Below, piece after piece: positions 34,916 through 46,784 of a stretch of 64,000 nucleotides of DNA (position 1 is its first letter; each line of letters opens with the position of its first letter). Both the position numbers and the translations under genes were made by a program. The DNA is taken from the NCBI GenBank assembly GCA_027946365.1, contig JAPEUQ010000016.1, positions 434,001 to 498,000 of the forward strand. Direction: 5' to 3'. The stretch is from Kalmusia sp. IMI 367209 (taxonomy: Eukaryota > Ascomycota > Dothideomycetes > Pleosporales > Didymosphaeriaceae). A model generated the notes under the pieces. It ran no database searches. It was given only the letters and a program-made list of their open reading frames with translations, and had not been told where the DNA came from.

Positions 34916-36880
34916 CTACTCCTCGCTAGCTAAGTGCCACTCGCCTTTCACTCTTACAGTGTCAGATGCAAACTTGTCACTGGAAATTTGTGCACTTTGC
35001 ACCTTCGGCGCACTCTTCACAGTCGGCTGTCCGTAGTCTGGTGGTAGCACGTTGACTAAGCTTGCCCTCACTTTCGGAATGTCGTACGGCACACCTGGCT
35101 GCAATGTTGCCATGTCATCATGCCAGTAGCAACGAACAGCCGTGTCGCCCCCGGAACATGAAGAGTAGGGGTCGACGCTCCAGTCAAATTCACCAGTGCC
35201 CGTGAAATAGAGCCTACTCATTGTTAGCACACGAATCGCGTAGGAAAAAAAAAGGGGACAACGTACGGTGTATCAGCATTCTTATCGCGACATTCCCACG
35301 CCTTCTCTTGCTTGATGACCTTGGTGTGCGGGTTAAGTGCGTATGTGCAATTATAATGTTGCTCTTTTGGCTTGCCGTCGTAATACACCGCGCAGGTATA
35401 CCTATGTTGGGTCAATATTGTTCGAAGTCACACCTGTGAAACTATGTTGTACTTACACTGTATCAATGCCCTGCCCCGAGATAGCCTTGTTCTCATAGAA
35501 GAAGAAATCCTTGAAGCCTGGTCCGGTCAAACCAGCTGTGAATCTGGACAAAGTTGCACTATCTGGGTCGTTCGCAGGATAAGTGTTGGTCTCGAAGAAC
35601 ATTCCGCGGTAGTAAAATGTGGGATTGATGATACTGTCAAATGTGCAGCCGCCGTGCACGGGATATGCCGTGATGAGAGAGTAAGGCGGGAGCGTTTGCT
35701 TGGCAGTTTGTGCCCCATCAATGTCATGGCTGGAGGCTGGGTCGGTGCAGGTAGTAATGACGTCGTCGGGAGTGCCGGTGACTCCAGGAGTTGATGTACA
35801 GTTTAGCGGAATTGGGGTGCTGCCTGATGCTACGATGACAGTTCTATGTCGTGTGAGGAAATGCACAATAGAGGTTATCGCTGGTAACACTTACGGATTA
35901 ATGTTCGTGAGTGGGTTCTCAAGGCAGTACCATAATTCCTCGACCTTCAGGTTGAAGTTAGGCGCCACTCCGGACCAGGAGACATCGAGGGTGATCTCGT
36001 TGAAGTTTCCGCCTGTGCAGCGCAAGACATTAGGAAGATTGTAATTATTATACGAGGGCGTGAAGCTGCATTTGACTGTGTGTGAAATGGCATTGTTTGT
36101 CACAGTCAGACTGAGGTACTGGCCTTTGGAGACGAAGTTGCCGGCGTTATTGTCAAGGCAGATCTGATCAGGGATGTACCATTGCTTGCACTGGCCTTTG
36201 GTCACATTTTTGTACTCGACTTCAACACAAGAGTCAGTCACTGTCATTCCATTTAGGGGGATACTGACCTCCAGAGATTTTCCACTGATCATCCCCAACG
36301 TTAGCGCAAGTAGGGGCATCGTAGCCGGATGGAGGCGAAGGCTGAGTCGGCGTGAGCGGAACGGGAAGAGTGAGGCTACCCTGTGCGAGGTAGGTAATGG
36401 GAGAGGTGCAATCATCGCCCTCGCACGAAGTGATGGTTGTGCTCCCTGAACCCGTGAAGATTGTCCTAAAGTGAAGATTAGCTCTGACCACCTCTTCCAG
36501 CAAAGAACTTGTTTGATCTCTTTGACATACCTATCACCCTCGTCACTACAGTACCAAAACTCAGTAACACTGATGACGTTTTTCCCATCTGCTCCCTTCT
36601 TCCACGTGACTCTCATTTCATTGCTGCCCGCAGACCCCGAACACGCCTCCTTACCAGGTGTGCATGTGATGAACGCACAACAATCTGTGGATGCGGAAGC
36701 CCGGTTATCGACTTGAAAAGTTGCTACACCTCCCTTCACTACGTAGTCTTTGATTATCCACGACGGAATGGTGAGCGACTTGTCGGTGCAGCGTCCAGAA
36801 GGCCATATTGGTACAGCGGGGATGTCGATCGCGAGAGCGCTAGTGGCTAGGAGCAGCGGAACGACTGAGAAGAGACCCAT
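34916..36880 (-). CDS. Secreted cysteine-rich protein of three related modules
   Basis: Six exons on the minus strand: 36880-36531, 36465-36269, 36219-35895, 35843-35457, 35401-35267 and 35213-34916. They give 563 residues with every phase consistent. The N-terminus is a clear signal peptide (MGLFSVVPLLLATSALA). The protein has three modules, each containing W-[YE]-C (FWYCSDEGD, LWYCLENPL, AWECRDKNA). This is followed by a strand ending in a GSG- or GTG-like turn (IFTGSG, IVASGS, YFTGTG) and a pair of Cys. Each module carries a phase-2 intron a few residues after the W-x-C, pointing to internal duplication. The cysteine-bounded beta-rich look recalls AA1-like (Alt a 1-like) secreted proteins of Dothideomycetes, but I cannot confirm that family. 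There are no catalytic motifs, so a wall or effector-like role is inferred. Confidence 0.78.
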
Positions 36881-38247
36881 GATTGTTGTAGCACGAAGGT
36901 CGTTGACGACGAGCTAGCTGAATGATCGCCGCCCGAAACGAAGACCACGGCGATCACCACGGAGTATTTATACTATTCCACCTCATTCATCACGTCGCAG
37001 ATGGCCTGACCCCTTTCTCAGAATGGCCCCCTCCATTAACATTCCCATGGTTTTAGCCTAGGGATTCGGATTTGAAATCGTTGACAAAGTCAGCTACAAA
37101 CAAAGCCGGAAGGCGGGAATACGACCTTCCTCCTCTTGAAATTACTATGTCATCCGCAAAGGGTATCAGGTAGCTGTGGCTAGCTGCCCCAAATCCTAAT
37201 TGTCTTGCGGGGTCGCTTGTCCTGTAGAAGAAGTCACGAGGAGGGATAGATTGCGAAGGAGTTCTGCTGACAGTGCCTGAGGATCACGTCCAATGAGCAT
37301 CCTTGTTCAATCAAAATTCTCCGGATTCGGCAGACAATTTACCCCTTGTCCAATGACAGTGTCCCGAGGTTTTCACAAATAGGCCCCCCGCTAACGACCG
37401 TTTGTGTACCGTTGTGTTGGGCTCTGTACGAACCTTCCAAATATGTCAAATTAGGGTGCTCAGGCGAGCAGGTGGTGCGGTTTGTGATGACCGAACAGCG
37501 ATAGCACATGCATTTAGGCCCTCTCCGATGAGCAAAGAATATATCTTGTCATGTTCTTGGTCAGTGAAGGAAATGATCTTTGGAGAGTTTGGCGTACCAC
37601 TCACGCAACTATACAACGTAACATCGAAACTCATCAACACCATTACTGCAGCAGTGGCCGCAAAAGTCGTCTGCGCCAGCAGCATGTGGATTCCGTTCAT
37701 CTGAGATAGTATTCACTGTTGGTTCGACGACCTGACTATGCCGCTCATGGGATGACTAGTATTTGCATTGGCCTTCCCTCCATAGGAGCCCATTTCGGTA
37801 GCGGTCTTCTCTAAACAACTTGTTCAGATCTGCGCATCGCTGCAGAACGTGATTTCAAGGTCTGATGTGGCATTGGAGTCGCTGTCGCTGGCATAATACA
37901 GGTCGCTGAATCTCTAAATTCCGCAGTTGAAGCATTGTATAGCTCGTATCTTATCGGAAGCTTATCAATGATCTTCATCGCAGTTTAAACGCATCTGAAC
38001 CTTGTGTATCGGCATCTAGTCTACTAGAATGTTACGTGCCGACAGGATCTTGAAGAATTTCTTAATATGTCCTGTGATGAAACCGGGCGCAGCGTGCGTC
38101 TTCGAGGATCGACCTTTTTGAATGTAGAGAACAAGCAACAGTGTATAGACAAGTGGGAGAAGAAGTGAATTACGGCCAGCTAATATCTAAGAGTCCTACA
38201 GCGTCTGCAGGATGTTGTCATGGACAAGGGAACTGGACATTGAGATA

Positions 38248-39147
38248 ACGTGTTTCATAAGCGAGTCGCCAACCCAAGCGAGTCGCCAACGCGATTTTAT
38301 ACTAGAAAATCAAAAGTCTAGAGCTCTATATCTCTAAATCTAATTAATAAAAATTTCTAAAATTTTAACTAGTAGTAGTTATCTATATATTTTCTAGATT
38401 CTATAAGTTTTAACTTAGTAGCTAATTTATTACGTAAGCTATACTAGCTTAAAAATCTTTTTTAAAATTCTTAGTTTCTTTAGTATCTATAGTACTAGTA
38501 GAGCTATAAATTTATAAATTAAATATTATATTTTTATATATAAAATACTCTTTTATGTAATTATTAAAAGCTAAGTATAAAGAAAAGTAGTAGTTACTAG
38601 GATTAGAAAATTTAAGCGAGTTTAGCTTATTTTCTAATAACTTCTCTATAGACTTACTAATTTATATATAACTTTAATATACTATAGTTTATATAAGAAT
38701 TATATTATATATAAAATTTTAGATTATTATACCTTACTATAGTAGAGTTATCTAAGAAAAAGTAGATTTTAGTACTTAGTAGCTTTAAGCTAATATAGCT
38801 TACGTAATATAATAGTTACTAAGTTAAAACTTATAAAGTTTAGAATTTATATATATAGCTACTACTAGTTTAAATTTTAGATTATTATATCTTACTATAG
38901 TAGAGTTATCTAAGAAAAGGTAGATTTTAGTACTTTATAGTTTTAAGCTAATATAACTTACGTAATATAGTAGCTACTAAGTTAGAATTTAAAAAATCTA
39001 AAGCTAATATATATAGCTACTACTAGTTAAAATTCTAGAAATTTTTATTAATTATATTTAGAGATATAAAGCTCTAGATCTTTAATTTTCTAGTATAAAA
39101 TCACGTTGGCGACTCGCTTGGGTTGACGACTCGCTTATGAAACACGT
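38248..39147. mobile_element. MITE-like element with long terminal inverted repeats and TA flanks
   Basis: A non-coding element of about 900 bp. The left end reads ACGTGTTTCATAAGCGAGTC and the right end is its inverse complement. Near-identity continues inward through a TATACTAGAAAAT block for well over 100 bp, with only scattered C/T differences. Both ends are flanked by TA (38246-38247 and 39148-39149), as expected for a Tc1/mariner-type target duplication. Each end carries two copies of AAGCGAGTCGCCAAC. The interior is extremely AT-rich, with no open frame for a transposase, so the element would depend on a partner supplied elsewhere. Confidence 0.85.
38714..39028. repeat. Internal direct duplication in the MITE
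   Basis: Two adjacent copies of about 158 bp (about 38714-38871 and 38872-39028) share AATTTTAGATTATTATA, a CTTACTATAGTAGAGTTATC block and a GCTAATATA block with few differences. The second copy runs into the right terminal repeat. Confidence 0.75.
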
Positions 39148-41723
39148 TATAGGAGTAAAGCTGAATTATGCAGAGAGTCCAAGACTCTCTTTCTGTATAT
39201 AGAGTCAATGATAATATGACGTTCGTGACATTGAAACAGCGACGTAAAGCGGGACCGTTTACTTCGTTTTCCTCCCGGAACACATTTTCCTTCAGCTGCA
39301 CAGGTTTAATGACTCAAATGAATCAAGCCCTACGATAAAGGGCTCGGAGATACAAAGATCGACTACTTTGGCTTCGCTTTAAACCCCGACTAGTCCATAT
39401 GCTTGTGCTTCCTTAGAGACCATGCAAAGATGCTCGATCAGACCATAATATTTCGGACCTAGAAAGTTATAAACAAGAAATACAGAAACGAATCGTGTTG
39501 TATTGGATCCGATGTACTAAATCGTAGGGATCGAAATACAATGGGTATCCATCAAGTGTATCAGACCATGGCAGGCGTGCAACGCGTGTAGTCTCAGTCC
39601 CACTAGGCACGTACGCGATAGAGGCCGATGCATAGCCAGCAGTGGTGCGCCTAGAGTGCGAGCGAAAGGATGCCACGTGAGACCGACGCATTAGCAGACG
39701 ATATTTTACGAGCCGAGGTTGTTGAAGGCATTGTTCATCGCCCCACGGTGTATTATTGAAGCTGCTGAAGCTCTGGGCACCGTCAGGGAAAATGGTTGTC
39801 GCAAAGGTTTAGAGGAGGGCATCAAAGCGTAGACTAGAACTGTGGCTTGATGTTATATTCACATGACGATCAGCTATCAAGAAATGACAGGTGTCGTGCG
39901 ATAGCGCGGCTCGTCTTTCAGATTTCGGCGGCGTAGCTTGGGTCGAACCCAAGACGCATACACAGGCTGAGGCGGCCATCAGCATCTGACACCACGGCGT
40001 AAAATTGCGGATCGATTGAATGAGGGTCGTTGGCCGGAGTAAGGTCCGGAACCCAAAGCTTTTTTCGACTTCGGTGTCACTGGCCACCTTCTGATCGTAT
40101 GCTCTTCACTATCGTCCCATGCGGTGTTGCGTAACTTGCAGTCCCATCGACCTGGGAATTTTTCAGCAATTATGCATATCCGGACCATCGACAGCCATCA
40201 TCATCTTCGCTAAGATGTCGGAAAGAACGATTGGGCCGTAGACTCGCTGATGGGGTCATCGTAGCGTGATGAGTTGGAATAAGCGGCGTGGCTGATGTGT
40301 AACACGAATCGCCCGTGCTGGATGCTCATCACATGCAGAGATTTCAATAGCGTAGCTAGCTATAGAAAGTGTTATGAATCCGAGCACTCTTGTGGAAAGA
40401 GGTGTAGTGTGCAGCGGCAGAAAGCGCCACCCTTCGTTCATGTTACAGCCACTTGAACTGCATATCTCGTACCAACACGGCACACGAGCTGCTCTTTCGG
40501 CCCAGTTCGAGCTCCTTCCAAAAATGGCGCGCCACCGAAGTTGGAGTCTGGGGAAGTGATGAAGGACCAAACAGGTTGTGTTATCCGCATGAACGAGACT
40601 TTCAGGTACGCGGCAACAGCCCTGTATAACAATTAGATTTTCTGAGCAAGTCTTCTAGAAGGTCTGACTTGAAACCGTTGATGTTAGTGACAACGGTAGG
40701 CAGCAATGCGTTCACCCTGGGGCGTCCCGGCAGCCTGGTGCGGATTGGCAGAAACTGCATGAACCTGTCGATCAGAAGGAGAGGAGCTTCTCAGCACTGA
40801 AACTAGACCATGGCATCCTCATCTTCCCAGGGATTTGGCGTGATACGATGGATCATGGCCTGGCGTTCCGGACGTGAACATGGAAAAGACGACACTGGTC
40901 GAGTCGGGAGCTGAGAGCTGAGAGGCGTAACATGGCAGATCTAGATGCGAGCCGGCAGACATGTACATTTCGAGCTGCATCTGCATCGGCCCGGAGGCGG
41001 AGTACTCGGCGGACTGGCCAATTGGTGTTCGGCGTGTCTGGTCGAAGGTGTTCGTGGGCTGTCCAGCCTGCGAAACTCGATCCGCCTCATCATACATCAG
41101 CCGAGAGGCGCACCGACCACATGGCGCCCTGCTGCCCACTATTTTTCGATGCATCGTCCCCAGGCACTCCTCATCCCCACCGCATCGCATCCTGCTCAGC
41201 GCTTCAATGGCCATCCCTTTGCGCCTGCATATTTGCACCCATTATTGGACTGGCAGCGTAGCAGCTTGTGTCCCCGTGGCGTCGTCTGTGACACATCTTC
41301 GCCGTGCGTTCTGCAGCTCACGCGTCCACCGCCCTTCGTAAACTTGCCCCAGGCGCAACTGGACCCGACAATGTGACACAAGGAAGCCACTTGCTCGGCA
41401 GCATCCGTATGCTCCCTTGCCGTCCGTGATGCTGCTATACTTGTCTGCGTTGCCCTCTTTACTGTTTTAATCCCTCTTCCTTGTGCATGCAGACGTCCGA
41501 CCCCATCAACTTCATACACCGAACCGCTCTCTTAACAAGCATCCACCCTACACTCGCTCATGAGGCGAGCCATTAATCGCACCTCCGCTGTCTCGGTACT
41601 TTGTTGTCCTGACGTTGTTGTTTGACTTGTCCTACGCTCTCTTCTCTTTATCAATAGCGCCGAGCCTGCATGTCGGCGCCTTAATTCTCTCCCTCTCAAT
41701 CCTGCCTGAGGAGCCTCAGCACT

Positions 41724-43711
41724 ATGCTCAGAATGGCTCCCATACGAGTCCCTCGAACTCTCGATGGAGGTGCACCTAACACTGATGCCGCTGGCATCAT
41801 CTATGTGGTGGCCGCTATACTCTACACTATTGTCCTGGCCGTCGAACTCTACCTACTCTACCGACACCGTTCAGCATTTTGCGTCCGGATCCGGGGTTTG
41901 AACATTGTCTTCACCTCTGTCTCTATGCTTCATGTCTACCTGATCCTGGTGCTGCTGGTGTATCCATTGAATGGCCATTGGCCTTGCTCGGCTGAGTACT
42001 GGGTTATGTCCATATTCCTTCCGTCTGGAATGGCAGTATTTCAAGGTGAGCCTCCATTCAAAGATAATTTGATCAGATCTAATCATGTATAGCCTGCAAT
42101 GCCAGAGTTCTCAAGGCGTACGAGAGCCAACGTCGAATGAAACGAGACTTCCTCGCCGGTGCGCGCAAGAAGCGTTTATCATACACACCAAAGGGCCTCT
42201 TCGAAGCCTGGGTCGACCTCGATGCTTCGGCAAAAGTTTACATTGGCACGGTCGTTGGATTGGTCATTTCGGTATGCATTTGCCAATACTCTTGCTTAGT
42301 ACTCCACTAACTCGCACAGTTACTACCCGCAATTGCTCTCTTCTTTGGCTCAAGGCGCTTTCATGCGTCGTACGGTTCTTTCGGTCCTATCGTAGGCTCA
42401 CGAGAGTGTCGCAGGGGCGCTGAATGGTGAGACTTCACGGCCGGACAGCAAAGAATCCGATTACTGATGATTCTAGGATTCCTTCTATCTTTGTGCAGCT
42501 ATTTTGGACTGCACTCGTCGGTCCCTGGATCCTATGGAAGATTCGTAACGTGAACGACGTCCATTCTTGGGCCTGGCAGACAAGGCTTGCGATTATTGCA
42601 GGGTAGATAGCAGCTCCATTTTTGTACCTGCATGAACTAACAGCCTGTGCAGATTACCCGGAACTCCTCTCTGGATCGCGTTCACTCATGGCGAACTTCC
42701 GGGAATGGTATCTATAAATAGATTCTTTCCCGCAGCGGGATGGTAAGTTCACTTTTCGCATCGGATTGTGCGGTTCCGGGGCATATTTACTTTTGCGGGC
42801 GAGATCCAGCGCCTAGCCTCGTCGATGTGTCATGGCTACGGAAAAGAAACGAGGACAATACTTTGAGTGGCGTCGATCCATTTCGGGGGCCAGGCGCCTA
42901 TACAGCCCAGTGCATCGCTAACTTTCTCCGATGCAGGTTTATCCCTACCCTAGTCGTATGTCAGCAAGTACTGATTTTGATTCCATTGCGAGATGCAGCC
43001 AAGAACCGGACAACGCGCAGCGCATCACTCTTTACGTCGACTGACACCGACTCACTCACATCCACTCCTTCTAACATTTCCGAAAAGTCTCCACGCTCCA
43101 TATTGAGCAAAGAGCTAAAACCCAAGGCTAGCATGCAAGCCCTTGAATTCAGCCTCGAGCATAACATTGAATCTCTGATTGAATGGACCGCGTCACGCGA
43201 ATTCACGGCTGAGAACACCATCTTCCTTCGTGAAGTGCGTAACTTTAAGAAGAAGTGGTCGTCTCTGCGCATCGTAACAACCGCACAAAGACGCCAGATG
43301 CATACGGAGGCTTCTCTTATCTTCTTCACCCTTGTCAACCCGTTCACCGCCGAGACTCCCATCAACATTGACTATAAAATCTTCAAGAAACTGCAGGTGC
43401 AGTTCGAAGGCATGGAGTACGACCCATATATGCCGCAGCGCAGCACTAGCCCAACCGACCCGATGTCGCCGACTGAAAGGGAAAACGTGGTGTGTCCGTG
43501 GGAGAATACATTGGACCGTCCGGCGAGTATCGAATCGAGCACGAGCGGCGCGAGTGTGTCGAGTACTTCGAGCACCAGGAGTCTTGTTCCGAGTCAGTTC
43601 ACGGAGGAAGTTTTCGATCCAGCATACGAAAGCATCAAGTACCTCGTCTTCACGAACACATGGCCGAGATACGTCGAGGCGGAGATGGTGATCAACCCGC
43701 GATCACCATAA
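41724..43711 (+). CDS. Seven-transmembrane receptor with C-terminal RGS domain
   Basis: Putative G-protein-linked receptor fused to a regulator of G-protein signalling, the layout of Aspergillus GprK and plant RGS1. Six exons: 41724-42045, 42093-42271, 42320-42426, 42477-42602, 42653-42742 and 42937-43711, giving 532 residues in consistent phases. The introns carry CTAAC or CTGAT branch sites and are 47-50 nt, except the last (194 nt). The N-terminal half has hydrophobic helices (IIYVVAAILYTIVLAVELYL, LLPAIALFFGS, FIPTLVVCQQVLILIPL). The RGS part begins near 43140 (ALEFSLEHNIESLIEWTASR) and includes FTAENTIFLREVRNFKKKW. It ends with FDPAYESIKYLVFTNTWPRY, the last RGS helix. A Ser/Thr-rich insert separates the RGS subdomains. 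The domain should accelerate GTP hydrolysis by a Galpha subunit. Confidence 0.87.
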
Positions 43712-44955
43712 ATGAGCAATTGCAGCACGACATATCCTTATTGAGATGGCGATGATGTCTACTCATATCTACGAACATCTCTCTCATTATACCCTTCACC
43801 CAGCTTTTAGGCTGGCCGTAGCCCGGTGATCGGCTAATCCGATGCGACCCATCGCCCGGTGGCGGCTCAACACTTGTTCATATCACGCACCTGTTGTACT
43901 ATTTACTTCTTACACTCATTAGACATGAGCTGGATGGTAAGGAAGTCAGAGATATCCATGGTCGGCTCTTTGACATTTGGTTGGATGCTTGGTTACTCTA
44001 GCGTATTGTCATTTTGACTTCTGGGTAGATTAGGTTAGGAAATACCCCGAATAACGGCGTTCCTTTGGTTAGTTCACCAGTCACTTTTGCTGCTCTCTCT
44101 TTCATTGTGGTTGTCACATCGGATCCTAATTTCCCTAATCAACGTGGAGCATGAACCATTGAGACATGCCTGCCCTGCTCGGATCCTCCAATTCCTGTGA
44201 ACGCATGCACGACAGCTGCGATTACACGAGCATTACGACGCTCTTCAGCCTGGTATCTATCCCATATAGGCTATATAGTCTTAGCACACGCCTGTTGCAC
44301 AGAGCATCGGCATAATAGAGTCGGAACATAACCACGATGTCTAATGCGCCCTCAACGCATCATTGTCTGAGTACGACCTATACCGGCGTAGCATTGCAGC
44401 CCACATTCTTCTAACTTGCTTTTTATTTTATATCTGTTTTTTGGGGTCGAGATCGTCAGCTACAGCCGTCCCGTTGTCCAAACTCTGTTCTAGACCATGA
44501 ACAATTTCCCACAGCCTTATCGGGTTTCCACACGATTTTGACTCCACTTGAGAAAACATTCTATCAATAATTGCCGCGCAACGCATAACAGCTCTGCGTT
44601 ATGCGCTGGCGGTGCGGAGTCGGCTCGCTTGTTGCCGTGGGGCGGGTTTCAGATCGGTGGTTTGCTTGGATGGGGCAGTGGGGCAACAGCAACCGGGATT
44701 TGGGAGGCGAGGTGGGATATTATGGTCAGGCTGGGTATATTTAAAGCTTGGTGGGACAGCATATCTTTACCATGGTTGGTGTCACCGCTGGAAGTCGATT
44801 TGAGTATGGACCATGCATGTAGGGTGATGTCATTGGCTTATGAAGCTCCTTGGATTACAAGAGATGCCGGAGAATAGAGAGAGCATGCAATGGCTTCTTG
44901 ATATCTTGAAACACTTGATTTATATTTGATGGGTATTCGCTTTTGGCTAGATGGC
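43712..44955. other. 1.2 kb convergent intergenic region
   Basis: Lies between the 3' ends of the receptor and GH43 genes. No motif-bearing open frame; nothing else seen. Confidence 0.5.
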
Positions 44956-46784
44956 TCAGGCAGAGGCAGGTACGTACACACCCTCGTCGATTGCTTGCGC
45001 AATGGGAGTGTATCTCCAGCGGCTGAAATATGCGGGCGCACTCTCGTTTTTATTATCATTCTTGGTGTTGAACACTCCGATGATTGTGCCTGTTGGTTTT
45101 AGTGACTCGCTTACCTGCGCAAATATCTGAATAGCTTACCGGTGAACGGCCCGCTTCCGCCAGATACAAGAGTTGCATTTGCGGTGCCTAGAGTCTTGAC
45201 TTGCGACGGATTTGACGTTGATGCAGCTGAGAAAGTATACTTAGAATCACTTGTGGCCTCCACCGTCAGCCTGATTGGATGGGACAACCAAGAATGTGGG
45301 ACCGGGGCTGAACGTGGTTCTGGGATCGTCTCGTTAGGCTTCCCGGATGCTTCAGCGTTAAACTTCAGATGAGGCACAAGGGCTTTGTTGTTTGAAGAGT
45401 CAGGGACGTTCATGATGCCAAGGTCAATATGTTGTAGCTGCGTTAGAAACACAGTGATGCCTGCCTCACCACTAATCGTTGTCGGCTTGAAGGACACATC
45501 GACGCTGAACCTAAATTTGGTGCTTGTCTGCTTACGCGCCACAAACCCCAGCCCTTCTTTAGTAGGTTGGTAGCTTTTATCAGATGTCAGGTTGACCCTT
45601 GAAGGAGTGATACGCAGAGTATTGAGATGCCCAGATGGGGAGATAGCGAAGAGGTCCTCCTCGGGAATTCTCCAGTGAAGGAATTGCCGTGGGAGCTTTG
45701 ACTGAGGCCCAAAGTCTACAACACCAGGCTCGCTGATGTACGGCCCTGGTCTAGGCACATTTCCACGTGCCTGTGGCAGCGGTCCAGATTGTCTGCCCCG
45801 AACGGGTTCGAGGACAGGCCATTCGCCCCTTTTCCATTGCGCAGGTACCAACACTGTCTCGCGGCCCATGGGATAGTTTAGCCAGTCCGGGCCAGATCGA
45901 GTAGCTAATGCGACTGCCCAGCAATTCCCTGATGCGTCTTCGAAGAGATCAGCGTGACCGACTGTCTGGAAGTAACTGTCCGTATTCTTAGCCGTCAAAA
46001 TTGGATTTTTCTCGTACCCCTCATACGGCCCTCGGATATCCTTCGAGCGAGCAATGGTTACTGAGTGGTTCGTCTCAGTTCCGCCCTCACCGATCAGCAG
46101 GTAATACCATCCGTCCTTCTTGTACAGATGCGGCCCTTCTGGATTCCGGTCTCCAGTACCATTCCACACTTTGAAAGTGTCTCCAATAGCTTTACCAGTG
46201 CTTAGATCCATTTCTGTGATGTAAATGCCTGCAGCGACAGAGACGTAAGCCTTGCCATCATCATCCCAAAAAAGATCCGGGTCGATGTCACCGCCTGGAT
46301 TATCCATCCTCAGCGGGCCTTCCCAACCATCCTTGAATGGGTCCGTAGTCTTGAACAAGAGGATCTTAGGTCCCCATACCCGCATATTGATATAACTCGT
46401 GATCAAGTAAAAAGTGCCATCTTTGTACCGAATTGTCGAAGCCCATATACCTTCGCTCTGTGGGCCAGGTCCGCCGCCGCTTTCGCCAAGCTCGGGAACT
46501 TGGTCGGGGCGAGCGATGGCGTGGGAAGCAAGTTTCCAATTGGTGAAGTCTTGAGAGGCATATACTGGGATTCCAGGGTAGGCAAGGAAGGAGGAAGTGG
46601 TACAGAAAAGTGTGTTGCCATGCTCTTTGACGAAAACGCAGCTAGGGTCTGAATTCCAGCCTGGTATGATTGGATTGGTGTACTCCGTTTCGGGCCTGGA
46701 AGCTTCTGCAGCTGACGCTGCATCCACGACTTGTGCCATCAGTAGGAACGATATCAGGAGAAAAATTCGAAAGACAAGAGACAT
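44956..46784 (-). CDS. Secreted glycoside hydrolase family 43 (xylosidase/arabinofuranosidase-like)
   Basis: Extracellular enzyme likely to cleave beta-xylosyl or alpha-arabinosyl residues from hemicellulose. Two exons: 46784-45140 and 45089-44956, separated by a 50-nt intron (45090-45139), giving 592 residues. The ATG at 46784 gives a good signal peptide (MSLVFRIFLLISFLLMAQVV); the longer frame starts with GTG. The five-bladed propeller shows the family's three acidic sites. The general base is Asp in GWNSDPSCV. The pKa-modulating Asp is in GGDIDPDLFWDDDG and the acid is Glu in RNPEGPHLYKKDGWYYL. The C-terminal half is a beta-sandwich domain (GH43_C2 type). The spliced second exon supplies its end (PAYFSRWRYTPIAQ). 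Without the intron this domain would stop at KLFRYLRR. Confidence 0.93.

Larger units (their letters stand above)
36881..41723. other. 4.8 kb intergenic region containing a MITE
   Basis: Apart from the MITE at 38248-39147, no gene is supportable. Open frames are under 145 codons and lack motifs. The part 41450-41720 is C/T-rich and reads as the promoter of the receptor gene at 41724. Confidence 0.55.

Noticed and set aside
40819..41519. Overlapping frames of 100-143 codons on both strands before the RGS receptor
   Set aside because: No conserved motifs; C/T-rich promoter-like sequence gives long frames by chance.
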